Assembly (NCBI GenBank): GCA_016933055.1
Contig: JAFGBS010000033.1
Coordinates: 1-64,000 of the forward strand
DNA length: 64,000 nucleotides
DNA from: Promethearchaeota archaeon
GTDB taxonomy: Archaea > Asgardarchaeota > Lokiarchaeia > Sigyniarchaeales > Promethearchaeaceae
Direction of reading: 5' to 3'
The translations under genes were made by a program, and so were the position numbers. Each line of letters starts with the position of its first letter. Position 1 is the stretch's first letter. A model generated the notes under the pieces. That model made no database searches. It was given only the letters and a program-made list of their open reading frames with translations, and was not told the origin of the DNA. This document shows positions 19,169-26,901 of this stretch, in pieces.

Positions 19169-19918
19169 ATGAGATGGGAAGATTTTCAAAAAAAATTTCG
19201 AGTGATGGTGATAGCTCATAGAGGTGCTTGTTATGAAGCTCCCGGAAATACCCTTCTTGCATTCGAAAAAGCAGTGGAAGCTGGTGCAGAAATGATTGAA
19301 TTTGATGTTCACAAAACATCAGATAATCATATTGTAGTCATCCATGATAAAACTACTAAACGCACTTCAGAAATTAATATCAATGTGCATAATTCCACTC
19401 TCCAAGAAGTAAAAGAAATTCCCTTGAAGCAGGATTTACGAATCCCAACATTAGAAGAAGTATTCAAGAAATTTAAGGGAAAATTATATTTTCAAATTGA
19501 AATAAAACAGAGAGAAATAGCACCACTGATATTATCTTTGATAGATCAATATGATGTACATGATCAATGTCTGATTTCTTCTTTCTGGCATAAAGAGCTT
19601 CATTATTTCAAAAAATCAGAAAAAAAACTCTTACTATCCTCTCTGGAACCTACGCTTATTCATTATCCAATTAGAAAATTGCTGCGTAAGTGGATGGTTC
19701 GTAATACTATTAACTCTGGATTTGACGGATTACATCCAAATTATGAATTGGTAACACCCGATTTGGTTTCTTATGCTCATTCCAACAACCTATATGTTCT
19801 ACCTTGGACTGCCGATCATTCCCAAGATTGGCAATACATGCTTGATTGCAATGTAGATGGAATAATGACGAATTATCCCCGAGAACTAGTTCATTTCCTC
19901 AGTAAACAAAACATTTAG
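19169..19918 (+). CDS. Glycerophosphodiester phosphodiesterase
   Basis: The 249 residues form a GDPD TIM barrel: VIAHRGACYEAPGNTLLAFE, then EFDVHKTSDNHIVVIHDKTTKRT, QIEIKQ in the middle and LYVLPWTADHSQDWQYMLDCNVDGIMTNYP at the end. Catalytic His-Arg, Glu-x-Asp and the second His are present. The usual Glu of P-E-N-T is Gly here, a variant I believe occurs in some family members. The enzyme hydrolyses glycerophosphodiesters to glycerol phosphate plus an alcohol. An FAD glycerol-phosphate-dehydrogenase-type operon lies 6 kb downstream. In-frame starts at codon 11-12 just before VIAHRG are possible. Confidence 0.88.
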   Translation: MRWEDFQKKFRVMVIAHRGACYEAPGNTLLAFEKAVEAGAEMIEFDVHKTSDNHIVVIHDKTTKRTSEININVHNSTLQEVKEIPLKQDLRIPTLEEVFKKFKGKLYFQIEIKQREIAPLILSLIDQYDVHDQCLISSFWHKELHYFKKSEKKLLLSSLEPTLIHYPIRKLLRKWMVRNTINSGFDGLHPNYELVTPDLVSYAHSNNLYVLPWTADHSQDWQYMLDCNVDGIMTNYPRELVHFLSKQNI

Positions 19919-19943
19919 ATAAATTTAAGAAGGATATAGGATC

Positions 19944-20387
19944 ATGATAGAAGAAAAATCTCCAAAGAAATTGAAAGGATTTGCACGCACTATTGATGGG
20001 CAACTAGGGATTTTAAATGAATCCGAGTACTTCAAAAATAAATATGGAGATCTAAATCTTAGAATCTTATTAATTAACACCGATGAAAGATATGCAGCCT
20101 TAGTTTCCATTAATGACGCTATTGTTGATGTGGATGGCATAAAATTTGATCGAAAAGATCCCAATGAAATCAAGAAACTAATCAAGTCTACAGCATGGAA
20201 CGGCATGCTAAAAGTGGACACCGAGCAATTTTTTGCGATCGCAACAGGAAAAATGAGTACTGGGGGATTATTAAAATTGGTATTAAAAAGAAATTTACGT
20301 GGTATTAAACCAATGTTAAGTTTTTCCAAATTATTTGGAGTTATCGGCCACGAAATGAAGAAAAGAGCAAAAGAAGAAACATCATAA
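19944..20387 (+). CDS. SCP2-like sterol/lipid-transfer fold protein
   Basis: The 147 residues show the SCP2 pattern: a strand-rich first half (RILLINTDERYAALVSINDAIVDVDG) followed by a conserved-looking second half where a residue-level W (AWNGMLKVDTEQFFAIATGKMSTGGLLKLVLKRN) matches the SCP2 segment that ends in G-K-x-x-x-x-G. SCP2 domains bind acyl chains or sterols in a hydrophobic tunnel. It starts 25 bases after the phosphodiesterase gene, so the two may be co-transcribed and concern lipids. Family assignment is by pattern only. Confidence 0.6.
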   Translation: MIEEKSPKKLKGFARTIDGQLGILNESEYFKNKYGDLNLRILLINTDERYAALVSINDAIVDVDGIKFDRKDPNEIKKLIKSTAWNGMLKVDTEQFFAIATGKMSTGGLLKLVLKRNLRGIKPMLSFSKLFGVIGHEMKKRAKEETS

Positions 20388-20406
20388 TAATTAATATAAT
20401 TATTAT
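20384..20406. terminator. All-AT hairpin between convergent genes
   Basis: ATAATAATTA (20384-20393), a 3-base loop and TAATTATTAT (20397-20406) form a perfect 10-base inverted repeat exactly between the stops of the SCP2-like gene and the TBP gene. It could end transcription from both sides, though the stem is weak because it is all A-T. Confidence 0.4.
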
Positions 20407-21017
20407 ATATATTCGATACTTTCTTGGTCATCCAATACTCCAGAATCCCTCAAAGTTATTGCTAGATCCTTTACCGCAGTCACTATATCCTTATTATTTT
20501 TTGCTCCAGTACAAATGATGTTCCCACTACTAAAAATGAGAAAACACACTTTGGGTTCCTCTACCTTATAAATTAGTCCTGGAAATACTTCTGGTTCATA
20601 TATCGTACGCTCTAAAGTCAGAGAAATCAAATCTAAATTAATTGGCATATGGAAACTGCCACTGGACACAATATTTTCTACCCTAATCTTGGGTTCTGCA
20701 TCTAATTCGATACACAATTCGATTAAGCGATTTCGTACTTTTGATACGATTAGAGGAATAGATTTTACACTTTTTGTGCCAGTAATAACCACTTTTCCCG
20801 ATCTAAAAAGCAAAATTGTTGACTTCGGTTTTTTAATCTTTATAACTAGTCCGGGGAAATTGGTTTTTTCTTCTACATCTGAGAAATGGCTTGTTAAAGT
20901 TTCTAATTCGATATATGATGCCAATCGTACGGAAGCCACGACATTTTCCACTTTTAGAGAGATTGATGGGGTTTTACTGGTTTCCTTGGGTAGATTTTTT
21001 TGAATTTGATTTATCAT
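20403..21017 (-). CDS. tbp: TATA-binding protein (TBP)
   Basis: The 204 residues contain the two TBP half repeats. The four DNA-intercalating phenylalanines are at the expected places: NFPGLVIKI and LLFRSGKVVITG in the first half, VFPGLIYKV and LIFSSGNIICTG in the second. Repeat 1 begins at VENVVASVRLA and repeat 2 at VENIVSSGSFH. It recognises TATA boxes and recruits TFB and RNA polymerase. It starts 12 bases after the Rag-like GTPase gene, so both probably share a transcript. A second, more divergent TBP is encoded at 56403-57008. Confidence 0.93.
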   Translation of the reverse strand: MINQIQKNLPKETSKTPSISLKVENVVASVRLASYIELETLTSHFSDVEEKTNFPGLVIKIKKPKSTILLFRSGKVVITGTKSVKSIPLIVSKVRNRLIELCIELDAEPKIRVENIVSSGSFHMPINLDLISLTLERTIYEPEVFPGLIYKVEEPKVCFLIFSSGNIICTGAKNNKDIVTAVKDLAITLRDSGVLDDQESIEYI

Positions 21018-21029
21018 GGTTATTTTCCC

Positions 21030-22361
21030 TTATGATGATTCGTATAAAATAAAAGAATCTTGCTGATTCTTGAGTAATTTTAATTCTTGGCCGATTTCTG
21101 TTGCACAGCGAATTAAATCAACCTTGGATAATGATTCTGAGACCAATACTATGGAATCCACATCTTTGTGGATGAAAGATAAGCTTTTGATATATATGTT
21201 TAAAACATCAGTTCCAATGATGGTAGCAGTCTCAATCCGATTATTGTGAATTTTTTTGAGATATTCATTTGCTTTATAGTAATATTCCTTCATAATCATT
21301 CCGATTGTGAAGTTATAGTTGGTGGAACAATATTGATTGATAATTGATTGTTCGCGATTTAGGACAAGAGCTATGGTTTTATCAGACGCACCAATGACCC
21401 CTGATAAAATATGCTCTAATTGAATAGATAACGGTGAAACAATCCCAAGGATGTCTTGCATAGCCTTATAAAGAGTTGAGATACGTTCAGATTGAATAGA
21501 AGTAAAGTATACTTGAATATTGAATTGTGATTTAATTTTACCTGCAATCTCTTTGATAATACTCGCTACATGGGTACCTGGTATTAAATCGGATTTATGG
21601 CAAAATGCAAATACTTTACACTTCTCATTGTAGGACTTAGTTATTGCAATAATTCTCTCTAAATTATCTAGGATGATTTCAGGATAATTCCCCCAATATG
21701 GAAAATCAAAATTATAAATTACTACATCGGCAGATTCAAAAGCAATATCTTTTTCGAAACTTTCTTGTGATGATAGATAATGATTTAATTCTTGTCCCGA
21801 GCTATCCGCAATTCCCAGTTCCATATCCAGCCACTGGTATACATAATGAGAAAATCCACGTGTGGGTTCCAAACTGTGTTCCAGAAGTTCTTGGGAGTCT
21901 GCTCCCTCGAAAAATACTTTTTTTATGCTGGTTTTTCCACTTGAAGGAGGACCTATGATTAAGATCTTTTTCGTTAATCTTTTTTGATAAAAACGTTTTG
22001 CAAATTTGGTAAAATCTTTAATTCGATCTTCACGTTTTCCCGCTTCGAATTCCGATATGTGGTCCATCAATAATTTGCGTAATTGATACAAATTGACGTA
22101 TTTTTCTTCGTGTTGTTCAAGTACGAGCAAGATCATTTCATGTCCATATTGCGGAATATTCCGTTTGTTACAATAACTAAAAATGATATAATTCTTGTAC
22201 TTAATTTCCAATAGTTCTGGTTCCATTTCTGCACTAAATTGATGGGTCATGAGAATTTTGTTAATGATCTCATGCGAAATCAAAAAGTTGTGAGGATAGG
22301 TAGCATCTACAACACAACCAATACTATCATCCCAACCAACTAATAACAGACCCATAACCAT
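21030..22361 (-). CDS. Rag/Gtr-like GTPase with N-terminal longin-like and C-terminal Roadblock-like domains
   Basis: The 443 residues have three parts. Residues 1-110 (LLLVGWDDSIGCVVDATYP onward) look like a longin/roadblock-type sensor domain. Residues about 130-310 are a GTPase: G1 GPPSSGKTS at 137-145, switch I EPTRGF at 165-170, G3 DSSGQ at 186-190 and G4 HKSD at 255-258. HKxD in place of NKxD is the hallmark of eukaryotic RagA/Gtr1. Residues about 320-443 resemble the C-terminal Roadblock domain of Rag proteins. Eukaryotic Rags work in nutrient signalling on lysosomes; the archaeal role is unknown. TBP follows in the same apparent operon. The start may be the ATG at 22361 or 22355. Confidence 0.86.
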   Translation of the reverse strand: MVMGLLLVGWDDSIGCVVDATYPHNFLISHEIINKILMTHQFSAEMEPELLEIKYKNYIIFSYCNKRNIPQYGHEMILLVLEQHEEKYVNLYQLRKLLMDHISEFEAGKREDRIKDFTKFAKRFYQKRLTKKILIIGPPSSGKTSIKKVFFEGADSQELLEHSLEPTRGFSHYVYQWLDMELGIADSSGQELNHYLSSQESFEKDIAFESADVVIYNFDFPYWGNYPEIILDNLERIIAITKSYNEKCKVFAFCHKSDLIPGTHVASIIKEIAGKIKSQFNIQVYFTSIQSERISTLYKAMQDILGIVSPLSIQLEHILSGVIGASDKTIALVLNREQSIINQYCSTNYNFTIGMIMKEYYYKANEYLKKIHNNRIETATIIGTDVLNIYIKSLSFIHKDVDSIVLVSESLSKVDLIRCATEIGQELKLLKNQQDSFILYESS

Positions 22362-22487
22362 TGTTAGTTTTCACCTTTTCTTGGAGCTATATATTGGGAG
22401 ATTAAAAGGCTCAATTTCATCCGAATAGAATCTCTTAAAAATGAGGAATTTTGTCGGAGTTATATATCATTTGTGTTGTAAAACAGC

Positions 22488-22502
22488 CGACAAAAATTGT
22501 CG
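22488..22502. promoter_or_regulatory. Palindrome upstream of the Rag-like GTPase gene
   Basis: CGACAA-AAA-TTGTCG is a perfect 6-base inverted repeat about 130 bases upstream of the Rag-like start, in the 177-base gap behind the Rab-like gene. A further TTTTGTCGG lies at 22449-22457. CG-containing words are rare in this AT-rich DNA, which makes an operator plausible. Confidence 0.4.
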
Positions 22503-22538
22503 AAAAATTATAGAAATATTCCAATGCTAGTCATAACA

Positions 22539-23162
22539 TTATGAAGTCGGTACAAGTCGCTTCATCATATTGATCTTCATTTCAATAAATAATCCTCTTA
22601 CTCCTTCTGCAGATTTTGCAGATACTAAATGCACTTTGGAATCATGTCGTTGCTCAAGGGATGCAATTTGTTCTTTAAGATTAGATTCCTCTGAATCTAT
22701 CAAATCACTTTTATTACCTACTAATAAAAAGTCACTGTGTGGAGAGAAGGTTTTAAGATCATTCAACCACCCACTGATATCGTAGGGAGGTTTATTTAAG
22801 TCAAACACTGTCAAAGCCATAAAAGCGTGAGACATGTAATAATTCCGAATTTTTCTAAAAAAAGGTTGTCCCGCCAGATCCCACAGATATATCTTTGTAT
22901 CCTCATCAAATTGGTCATTTAACAGCGTAAATTCTTCATAGGTCAGATGCAAATTCTCAAGTATGTAGTTATCTTTTCCTTGTAAATCCACCATCTCGTA
23001 ATTCTCATCAATCTTCAAAGAAGTTGTGGTAAAATCTGCTCCGATTGTTGGGATATATTGTCCAGCAAAGGTGTTTTTTGTGTACCGCAAAATGATTGAG
23101 GTTTTTCCTACACTTAAATTTCCGATTACGATACATTTCAACATTATATTTGGATTGATCAT
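22539..23162 (-). CDS. Ras-superfamily (Rab-like) small GTPase
   Basis: The 207 residues carry a full set of small-GTPase motifs: G1 GNLSVGKTS at 14-22, switch I Thr in YIPTIGADF (36-44), G3 WDLAGQ at 94-99, G4 NKSD at 150-153 and G5 SAK at 181-183. YIPTIGADF and WDLAGQ match the Rab/Ran side of the family. About 35 extra residues lie between switch I and G3 (an acidic loop, about 51-88), longer than in Rab proteins. There is no C-terminal cysteine, so no prenyl anchor. It starts 12 bases after the stop of the KaiC-like ATPase gene on the same strand. Confidence 0.9.
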   Translation of the reverse strand: MINPNIMLKCIVIGNLSVGKTSIILRYTKNTFAGQYIPTIGADFTTTSLKIDENYEMVDLQGKDNYILENLHLTYEEFTLLNDQFDEDTKIYLWDLAGQPFFRKIRNYYMSHAFMALTVFDLNKPPYDISGWLNDLKTFSPHSDFLLVGNKSDLIDSEESNLKEQIASLEQRHDSKVHLVSAKSAEGVRGLFIEMKINMMKRLVPTS

Positions 23163-23174
23163 TTTATTTCACCA

Positions 23175-24686
23175 TTATACCATAGGAATTAAGGTAATTT
23201 TCGCAAGAGGCTGATCTTCATCCTCCATTTTCATCCACCATATTCCGGAATAGGGTTTAATACCGTAGAGGAAGATTACGTTATTTTTATAGATCATTTT
23301 AATATGGGTATTAAAAAAATATGAGATATTTTCGATAAACCTTTGTTGTGGAGTACTTATCGAGGTGTCATTTCCTGTTGTTAATCGATTCACGATTGCA
23401 ATTTCAATTGAATTATAATTTCGAACGAATTTAAGATGATTGTAAAATTCTGAGGATAAATCTGAGAACGATCTGTCCCTTAAATTTATGAAATCGTATC
23501 CCATTACTGATATTATAGGACTATAAGAAGAAGATTCTGCAAGTTCCACATAGGTAGCAGTAAACTGTCGTTTGAATTCCATCGGCTCAAAAGGAACTAC
23601 ATAAGGAAGTATATCGTATTTTTTATTGAGTTTCTCGTTCCCTACTGATTCAACTAAATATCGAATATATGCTCGAATACGATCCATTGGTAAATAGACG
23701 AAGATTTTATTTTTATCCACGAATCGAGAATTTATTCCTTCGGCAGTATAGATGATTGTTCCTATATTCTGAGTTACAAAATTACAGATTAAAGGCACTA
23801 TGATATGCGAAAATGCAGTTAGAGGAACATCCGATTCAATTTCCCATAAATTCAACGATTTTGCTTTTAAACCCCCGTGATACAGTTTATCTAGCTCTGG
23901 ATTTCCTGTAGAATATACACTATGGTTTCCAATCGGTTGAATTGCATCCCATTTTTTTACTTTTGAAGTTTCAAGAGCATTATTGTTATTAATTTCATAG
24001 TAGGGGGAGCAATACATAAACTCGTTATTGTTTAAAGTATAATTATAACGTTTTTGACGCCGTTCTATTCCTCGAATTTTATTTATCTCGATCTGCCGAT
24101 GTGTCCTTCCATCTAATTCAGAATCAGTCAGAGTCACAATTCCATCAAAAGTGTAATCTAGAAAACTGCTTATAGTGCGTTCACTTACCACAATCAATTT
24201 TAGATTCAGTTGTCGAACAACCTCAGTAAGTACGGTTTCCCATTCTTGTGATACATTTGCACATGTACCAATAATCGCGTCCCATGAATCAATAACAACA
24301 ATAGCATTTTCATATTCACTGATCTTGTCATACAAAATTTTCAAGAATTCGGGTGCATCTTTGAATTTTATTGTTCGAAGAAGATGTGTTTTTAACTCAT
24401 TGGGATTATCTACAGGAGGAAAATAAGTTCTTGTCGCATCTAATATGTTATTTTCTTTTAACACTTCTCGGATCCAAGGAAATTGGGCATACAAAGACTG
24501 CGGTGCAACGCGCGTAGATATATATATTGCTTCCATATTGCTGCGGAGGATGGATAAGATCGAAAGAGCGAGAGTAGTTTTCCCCGTTCCTGCTTCTCCC
24601 TTGATAAGTAAAGAATATCCTATTTCCCGCTGGGTTAAGGATTCATAGATTTCGATTGGGATATTATTTACTTTGTTTTCTGACAT
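23175..24686 (-). CDS. KaiC/RadA-superfamily ATPase, double domain with degenerate second half
   Basis: The first RecA-like domain has Walker A GEAGTGKTTL, then AIYISTRVAPQ and Walker B ENAIVVIDSWDAI. The second half begins at the KaiC-like STGNPELDKLYHGGL but lacks a P-loop (NLWEIESDVPL instead), so only one half should hydrolyse ATP. KaiC/GvpD-type proteins often regulate or signal in archaea. I place the start at ATG 24686 (MSENKVNNIPIE), with GGAAG 8 bases upstream; an ATG at 24836 would add 50 residues of unconvincing composition. It is directly followed by the Rab-like GTPase gene (12 bases). Confidence 0.82.
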   Translation of the reverse strand: MSENKVNNIPIEIYESLTQREIGYSLLIKGEAGTGKTTLALSILSILRSNMEAIYISTRVAPQSLYAQFPWIREVLKENNILDATRTYFPPVDNPNELKTHLLRTIKFKDAPEFLKILYDKISEYENAIVVIDSWDAIIGTCANVSQEWETVLTEVVRQLNLKLIVVSERTISSFLDYTFDGIVTLTDSELDGRTHRQIEINKIRGIERRQKRYNYTLNNNEFMYCSPYYEINNNNALETSKVKKWDAIQPIGNHSVYSTGNPELDKLYHGGLKAKSLNLWEIESDVPLTAFSHIIVPLICNFVTQNIGTIIYTAEGINSRFVDKNKIFVYLPMDRIRAYIRYLVESVGNEKLNKKYDILPYVVPFEPMEFKRQFTATYVELAESSSYSPIISVMGYDFINLRDRSFSDLSSEFYNHLKFVRNYNSIEIAIVNRLTTGNDTSISTPQQRFIENISYFFNTHIKMIYKNNVIFLYGIKPYSGIWWMKMEDEDQPLAKITLIPMV

Positions 24687-24982
24687 AGATAGTTCTTCCG
24701 CGTGAATTGCAGATTTTCTTAGGAAATAGATGAAAATGGAAATTCTATTGGGAAGAATCCATCTCAACCTAAATAGTTCTTCTTTCAGAAAAGCGGCAGA
24801 GAATAATTCTAAGAAAGATCGTTGAAAAGGTACCATTTACATGCCATATTGATATTACTGACGTATTATATTAACTTAAAAATATCGTTGGAAAGTTTCC
24901 AGAAGTTCAACTATATCATGAGTTTGATGCATAACTATCAATAGATAGTATCAATAGAAACATAACAAAAAGGTGTTAAAGG

Positions 24983-25198
24983 ATGTCTAAAAATTTGAAT
25001 CTAAAGGTTTCCGAATCTCTGTTCTATGAGTTTCATCGAGTTAAAGCAAACTTAAAAGCGGGTACCAATCAAGATGCATTAATGAAAATGGTAGTAATAG
25101 CAGAGAAAACATTGCAGAACCTGAAAACAAAAAAAGAAAAAGATCAGTTCCTTCGTTCGTTATCCGAAGAATCTGAAATTTTAGAGATTCAAAACTAA
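24983..25198 (+). CDS. Small ribbon-helix-helix-like protein
   Basis: The 71 residues start LNLKVSESLFYEFHRVKANL, which resembles the beta strand plus first helix of a ribbon-helix-helix DNA-binding protein, followed by a second helix (NQDALMKMVVIAEKTL) and a charged helical tail. GGTG lies about 8 bases upstream of the ATG. It may regulate a neighbour, possibly the divergent KaiC-like gene, but no target is known. Confidence 0.55.
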   Translation: MSKNLNLKVSESLFYEFHRVKANLKAGTNQDALMKMVVIAEKTLQNLKTKKEKDQFLRSLSEESEILEIQN

Positions 25199-25200
25199 TC

Positions 25201-25207
25201 TTTTTTT
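25201..25207 (+). terminator. T7 tract after the ribbon-helix-helix gene
   Basis: Seven T begin three bases after the stop codon, between two convergent genes. Confidence 0.4.
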
Positions 25208-25208
25208 C

Positions 25209-25613
25209 TCACTCTTTATTTTTCGCAGCCATCGAACGAGAAGCAATGACTGATATACCTAACTCCAATAAATTTGGAATTATAACATCCCCCATTTGAA
25301 CAGGCGCTTTCGCTGAAACATGATTTACAACCTTTATAGCATCGAATATTTTTTCTTTCGGAATTGCGACTTGTGATCTAACAGGAAGGACAGGGAGAAC
25401 TCCATTTTCAATTTTGATAGTGGTTATTAGCATTCTTTTAGGGTCCAGATACTCCTCTTTTCCATATTCTACTCCACGGGCACATCCGGCCCCCTCCACT
25501 TGTATTTCCCCTTGCTCGTCCTCAAACACCTGCAATTTGCACGAGTTTGGGCAAATCGTACAAATTATTTCTGGAACATCACCTTGCTTTGGTTTTTTAA
25601 ATTCTACTTCCAT
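25209..25613 (-). CDS. DUF1667 protein of the FAD dehydrogenase operon
   Basis: From ATG 25613 the product is 134 residues: a cysteine-containing head (ICTICPNSCKLQV ... GAGCARG) followed by PKRMLITTIKIENG, LPVRSQVAIPKEKI and a C-terminal helix. This matches DUF1667, which accompanies glycerol-3-phosphate-dehydrogenase-like flavoproteins and carries a presumed iron-sulfur or zinc site made by the four cysteines. ATG 25613 follows the upstream gene's TAA by one base and has GAGG 9 bases ahead; an upstream in-frame ATG at 25676 lies inside the preceding gene and is less likely. Confidence 0.85.
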   Translation of the reverse strand: MEVEFKKPKQGDVPEIICTICPNSCKLQVFEDEQGEIQVEGAGCARGVEYGKEEYLDPKRMLITTIKIENGVLPVLPVRSQVAIPKEKIFDAIKVVNHVSAKAPVQMGDVIIPNLLELGISVIASRSMAAKNKE

Positions 25614-25614
25614 T

Positions 25615-26901
25615 TTACGCTTCCTCTTTCGACTTTTTAAGATTTTTCTTAATATTGATGGTGATTTTTTCCCCAATTTCTTCCGGATTCAATTTAATTT
25701 TATAGATAAGCATTTCGCTGGGAATAATGTGCTTGGCTTTTCGCTTATCGAACACTTTTTCATTAGAAACAAATTCAATAATACAATTTTTATCGGGACT
25801 CTTTGGTCGGAAAGAAAATTGAACAATTTTCGAATCTTGTAGGTAATCTATTCGTTGGGGTACAATATAACCCACATTTTCTCCTGGAACCGTCAATATA
25901 GGTTCTAATAATTTTCCCCCACGGCTTGTGTTCGTACTATAAGCATAAGCATTTTCTCCTGCTCGTTCAGCTTCTAGTGTAACCCAATCTACTAAGTCAT
26001 GCACTTGTAATACATTACCACAAGCAAAAATCCCTGGTACCGTTGTTTCTAAATATTCATTCACAGTAGGACCATTAGTTATATCTAATTTGATACCTGC
26101 TTTTAATGATATCTCATTTTCTGGGATTAACCCTACAGAAAATAAAACCGTATCACATTCATATACCTTTTCTGTTCCCTTAATTGGCATCCAATTTTCA
26201 TCTACTTTAGATATTATCACGGATTTTACTCTTTCTTTACCTTTAATATCTGTGATAGTGTGGGACAAATAGAGGGGAATATCATAATCTTGAAGACATT
26301 GCACGAAATTACGGACCAGTCCAGAACAATATGGAAGAACTTCAGCTACAACCAGTACCTTAGCACCCTCTAAAACTAATCTTCGAGCCATAATAAGACC
26401 GATATCACCAGAACCCAAGATAACTACTCGTTTCCCAGGCATATATCCCTCCATGTTGATTAATCTTTGAGCTGTACCTGCAGTATAGATACCTGCTGGG
26501 CGCATGCCAGGGACATTAATAGCTCCTCTTGTACGTTCCCGACATCCCATTGCAAGGATAACTGCCTTTGCATGGATCTTAAGTATACCCCTTTCCGGAT
26601 TCATTGCAGTGATTATTTTATCAGCTGATAAATCTATTACCATGGAGTCGAGAAAAATTTGAACATTTGTTTCTTTCAATAAATCCATGAATCTTTGTGC
26701 GTATTCCGGACCAGTGAGCTCTTCTTTGAAATAAGTTAACCCGAATCCATTGTGAATACATTGCTGGAGGATCCCCCCTAATTCAAAATCTCGTTCAATA
26801 ATAGCGACTCGAGCCCCCCTTTTAGAAGCATTAAGAGCTGCCGCTAAACCTGCGGGGCCTCCCCCGATTATAGCTATATCAGTATCAATAATCTCACTCA
26901 T
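25615..26901 (-). CDS. FAD/NAD-dependent oxidoreductase of glycerol-3-phosphate dehydrogenase type complex
   Basis: The 428 residues contain an N-terminal FAD loop IIGGGPAGLAAALNASKRG and a mid-protein NAD loop VVILGSGDIGLIMARR, with the closing FAD motif GIFACGNVLQVHD. The fold is that of the pyridine-nucleotide disulfide oxidoreductases without a redox CxxC; a single Cys occurs in LQQCIHNGFG. It is the middle gene of a tight trio (4-base overlap with the dehydrogenase, 1 base before DUF1667). In bacteria such trios form an NAD-linked glycerol-3-phosphate or 2-hydroxyacid oxidising complex. Confidence 0.88.
   Translation of the reverse strand: MSEIIDTDIAIIGGGPAGLAAALNASKRGARVAIIERDFELGGILQQCIHNGFGLTYFKEELTGPEYAQRFMDLLKETNVQIFLDSMVIDLSADKIITAMNPERGILKIHAKAVILAMGCRERTRGAINVPGMRPAGIYTAGTAQRLINMEGYMPGKRVVILGSGDIGLIMARRLVLEGAKVLVVAEVLPYCSGLVRNFVQCLQDYDIPLYLSHTITDIKGKERVKSVIISKVDENWMPIKGTEKVYECDTVLFSVGLIPENEISLKAGIKLDITNGPTVNEYLETTVPGIFACGNVLQVHDLVDWVTLEAERAGENAYAYSTNTSRGGKLLEPILTVPGENVGYIVPQRIDYLQDSKIVQFSFRPKSPDKNCIIEFVSNEKVFDKRKAKHIIPSEMLIYKIKLNPEEIGEKITINIKKNLKKSKEEA

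Noticed and set aside
24687..24836. 50-residue N-terminal extension of the KaiC-like protein from ATG 24836
   Set aside because: The extension has no resemblance to the family and an ATG at 24686 has GGAAG spacing; the shorter start is preferred.
25414..25842. 142-codon plus-strand frame across the FAD oxidoreductase/DUF1667 junction
   Set aside because: Antisense to two well-supported genes that overlap by design; no domain.
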